DNA of 13,770 nt, taken from NCBI GenBank assembly GCA_034664105.1, contig JAXDIH010000036.1:1-13770 (forward strand), read 5' to 3'. Under the pieces are notes generated by a model. The model saw nothing but the letters and a program-made list of their open reading frames with translations, was not told the origin of the DNA and did no database searches. The DNA comes from JACVRW01 sp034664105. GTDB taxonomy: Bacteria; Actinomycetota; Thermoleophilia; Solirubrobacterales; Thermoleophilaceae. Made by a program: the position numbers and the translations under genes. Shown one piece after another: positions 13,456 to 13,770 of this stretch (the first letter of the stretch is position 1; every line of letters starts with the position of its first letter).

Positions 13456-13524
13456 CGGCCAGCCAGCAACCGCGAAGCACCGGGGTTGCGCCGCGCGCTG
13501 GCATGCCCGCGCGCCGGCTGGCCG
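13456..13524. repeat. Inverted repeats between the hydrolase gene and the repeat ORF
   Basis: CGGCCAGCC (13456-13464) is complementary to GGCTGGCCG (13516-13524), 51 bases apart. Nested between them, GCAACC (13466-13471) pairs with GGTTGC (13484-13489) over a 12-base loop. The sequence is extremely GC-rich, so chance pairing is possible. There is no T-run after the stem, so it is not a standard terminator; it could be an operator or an RNA structure. Confidence 0.35.
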
Positions 13525-13766
13525 TTTTCTGCGAGCCCGCGCGGGCGGAACGCGCCAACATCGCGGCCACGACCCAGACCGCGGGGGCGGAACGCGCCAT
13601 CATCACGGCCACGACCGACAGCGCGCGGGCGGAACGCGCCAACATCACGGCCACGACCGGGACCGCGGGGCTCTCCGAGCCCAAGCGCCAGCGGTGGGGC
13701 CAGGGCGTGGCCTACGTGCGCGACCCCTTCGGCACGCTCGTGGAGCCGGCCTCGCCCACCGACTGA
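13503..13766 (+). CDS. Repeat-containing ORF ending in a VOC-like C-terminal remnant (possible pseudogene)
   Basis: The 87-residue frame has three parts. Residues 1-14 are a short Arg/Ala-rich lead. Residues about 14-56 are three copies of a 14-residue unit (AERANIxATTxTAx) encoded by 42-bp direct repeats. The final ~25 residues (RWGQGVAYVRDPFGTLVEPASP) read like the end of a VOC/glyoxalase-type domain, where WGQ-VAYVRDP-G-LVE is the common closing strand. The rest of that ~115-residue domain is absent, so this may be a truncated gene with repeats inserted upstream of the break, or a chance frame through a repeat followed by a gene remnant. The frame stays open across the junction. No ribosome binding site or -10 box supports the ATG; it is the first ATG in a frame open further left. 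Coding status is uncertain; no function is proposed. Confidence 0.42.
   Translation: MPARRLAVFCEPARAERANIAATTQTAGAERAIITATTDSARAERANITATTGTAGLSEPKRQRWGQGVAYVRDPFGTLVEPASPTD
13544..13669. repeat. Three tandem copies of a 42-bp direct repeat
   Basis: Copies start at 13544, 13586 and 13628, each opening with GGCGGAACGCGCCA and continuing to a shared CGGCCACGACC. By eye copies 1 and 3 differ at three positions and copies 2 and 3 at five, mostly in the last 12 bases. The period is a multiple of three, so the plus frame is kept. Each unit opens with a small GGCG/CGCC dyad around GAACG. There are no unique spacers, so it is not a CRISPR array. Confidence 0.85.
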
Positions 13767-13770
13767 CGGC

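Noticed and set aside
13466..13489. Rho-independent terminator at the GCAACC/GGTTGC hairpin
   Set aside because: The stem is only 6 bp with a 12-base loop, has no T-run, and sits upstream of genes on both sides rather than at a gene end.
13544..13669. CRISPR array
   Set aside because: The units are contiguous 42-bp tandem repeats without unique spacers, and no cas gene is near.

Overview
The window is 13.8 kb of very GC-rich, almost entirely coding DNA. GC-ending codons, many GTG starts, leaderless-type promoters (TANNNT 6-10 bases before the start codon), a Streptomyces-like XylA and SpoIIE/RsbW/RsbV regulators point to an actinobacterium. A deep lineage such as Thermoleophilia/Solirubrobacterales is plausible, but that is an inference from style, not from a marker gene. 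No rRNA, tRNA, CRISPR array, transposase or phage gene was seen, and no stretch over 300 bases lacks a gene.

Layout. (1) 1-611 (+): C-terminal part of a SpoIIE/PP2C phosphatase cut by the window edge. (2) 568-1710 (-): class I/II aminotransferase. (3) 1732-5053 (+): a tight unit of xylose isomerase (xylA), a ROK-family XylR-like repressor, and the AzlC/AzlD amino-acid exporter pair. (4) 5046-5990 (-): GHMP sugar kinase of the HddA type. (5) 6018-8675 (+): DmpA-type P1/S58 peptidase, a VOC (glyoxalase-like) protein and an aldo/keto reductase, coupled by overlaps or a 4-base gap. (6) 8666-9352 (-): PhzF-family protein. (7) 9381-12622 (+): a small unknown protein, then an 849-residue membrane sensor (6 TM - PAS - GAF - PP2C phosphatase - RsbW-like kinase) overlapping its probable substrate, a STAS anti-anti-sigma protein. 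(8) 12619-13428 (-): alpha/beta hydrolase. (9) 13503-13766 (+): an odd reading frame of three 42-bp tandem repeats joined in frame to what looks like the last ~25 residues of a VOC protein.

How it works together. The clearest system is the partner-switching module at 9708-12622. One protein carries both the enzyme that should dephosphorylate RsbV and the kinase that should phosphorylate it, with RsbV translated from an overlapping ATGA. This resembles a split version of mycobacterial Rv1364c. The xylA-xylR overlap suggests a self-regulating xylose unit; azlCD lies in the same unit without an obvious metabolic link.

The strongest non-gene signals are: two divergent gene pairs whose -10 boxes overlap head to head and share a central TA (decamer ANNNTANNNT at 6000-6009 and 9361-9370); a recurrent TANNNT box immediately upstream of seven start codons; overlap of all four convergent gene pairs at their 3' ends, leaving no room for ordinary terminators; and the repeat/VOC chimera at the right edge.
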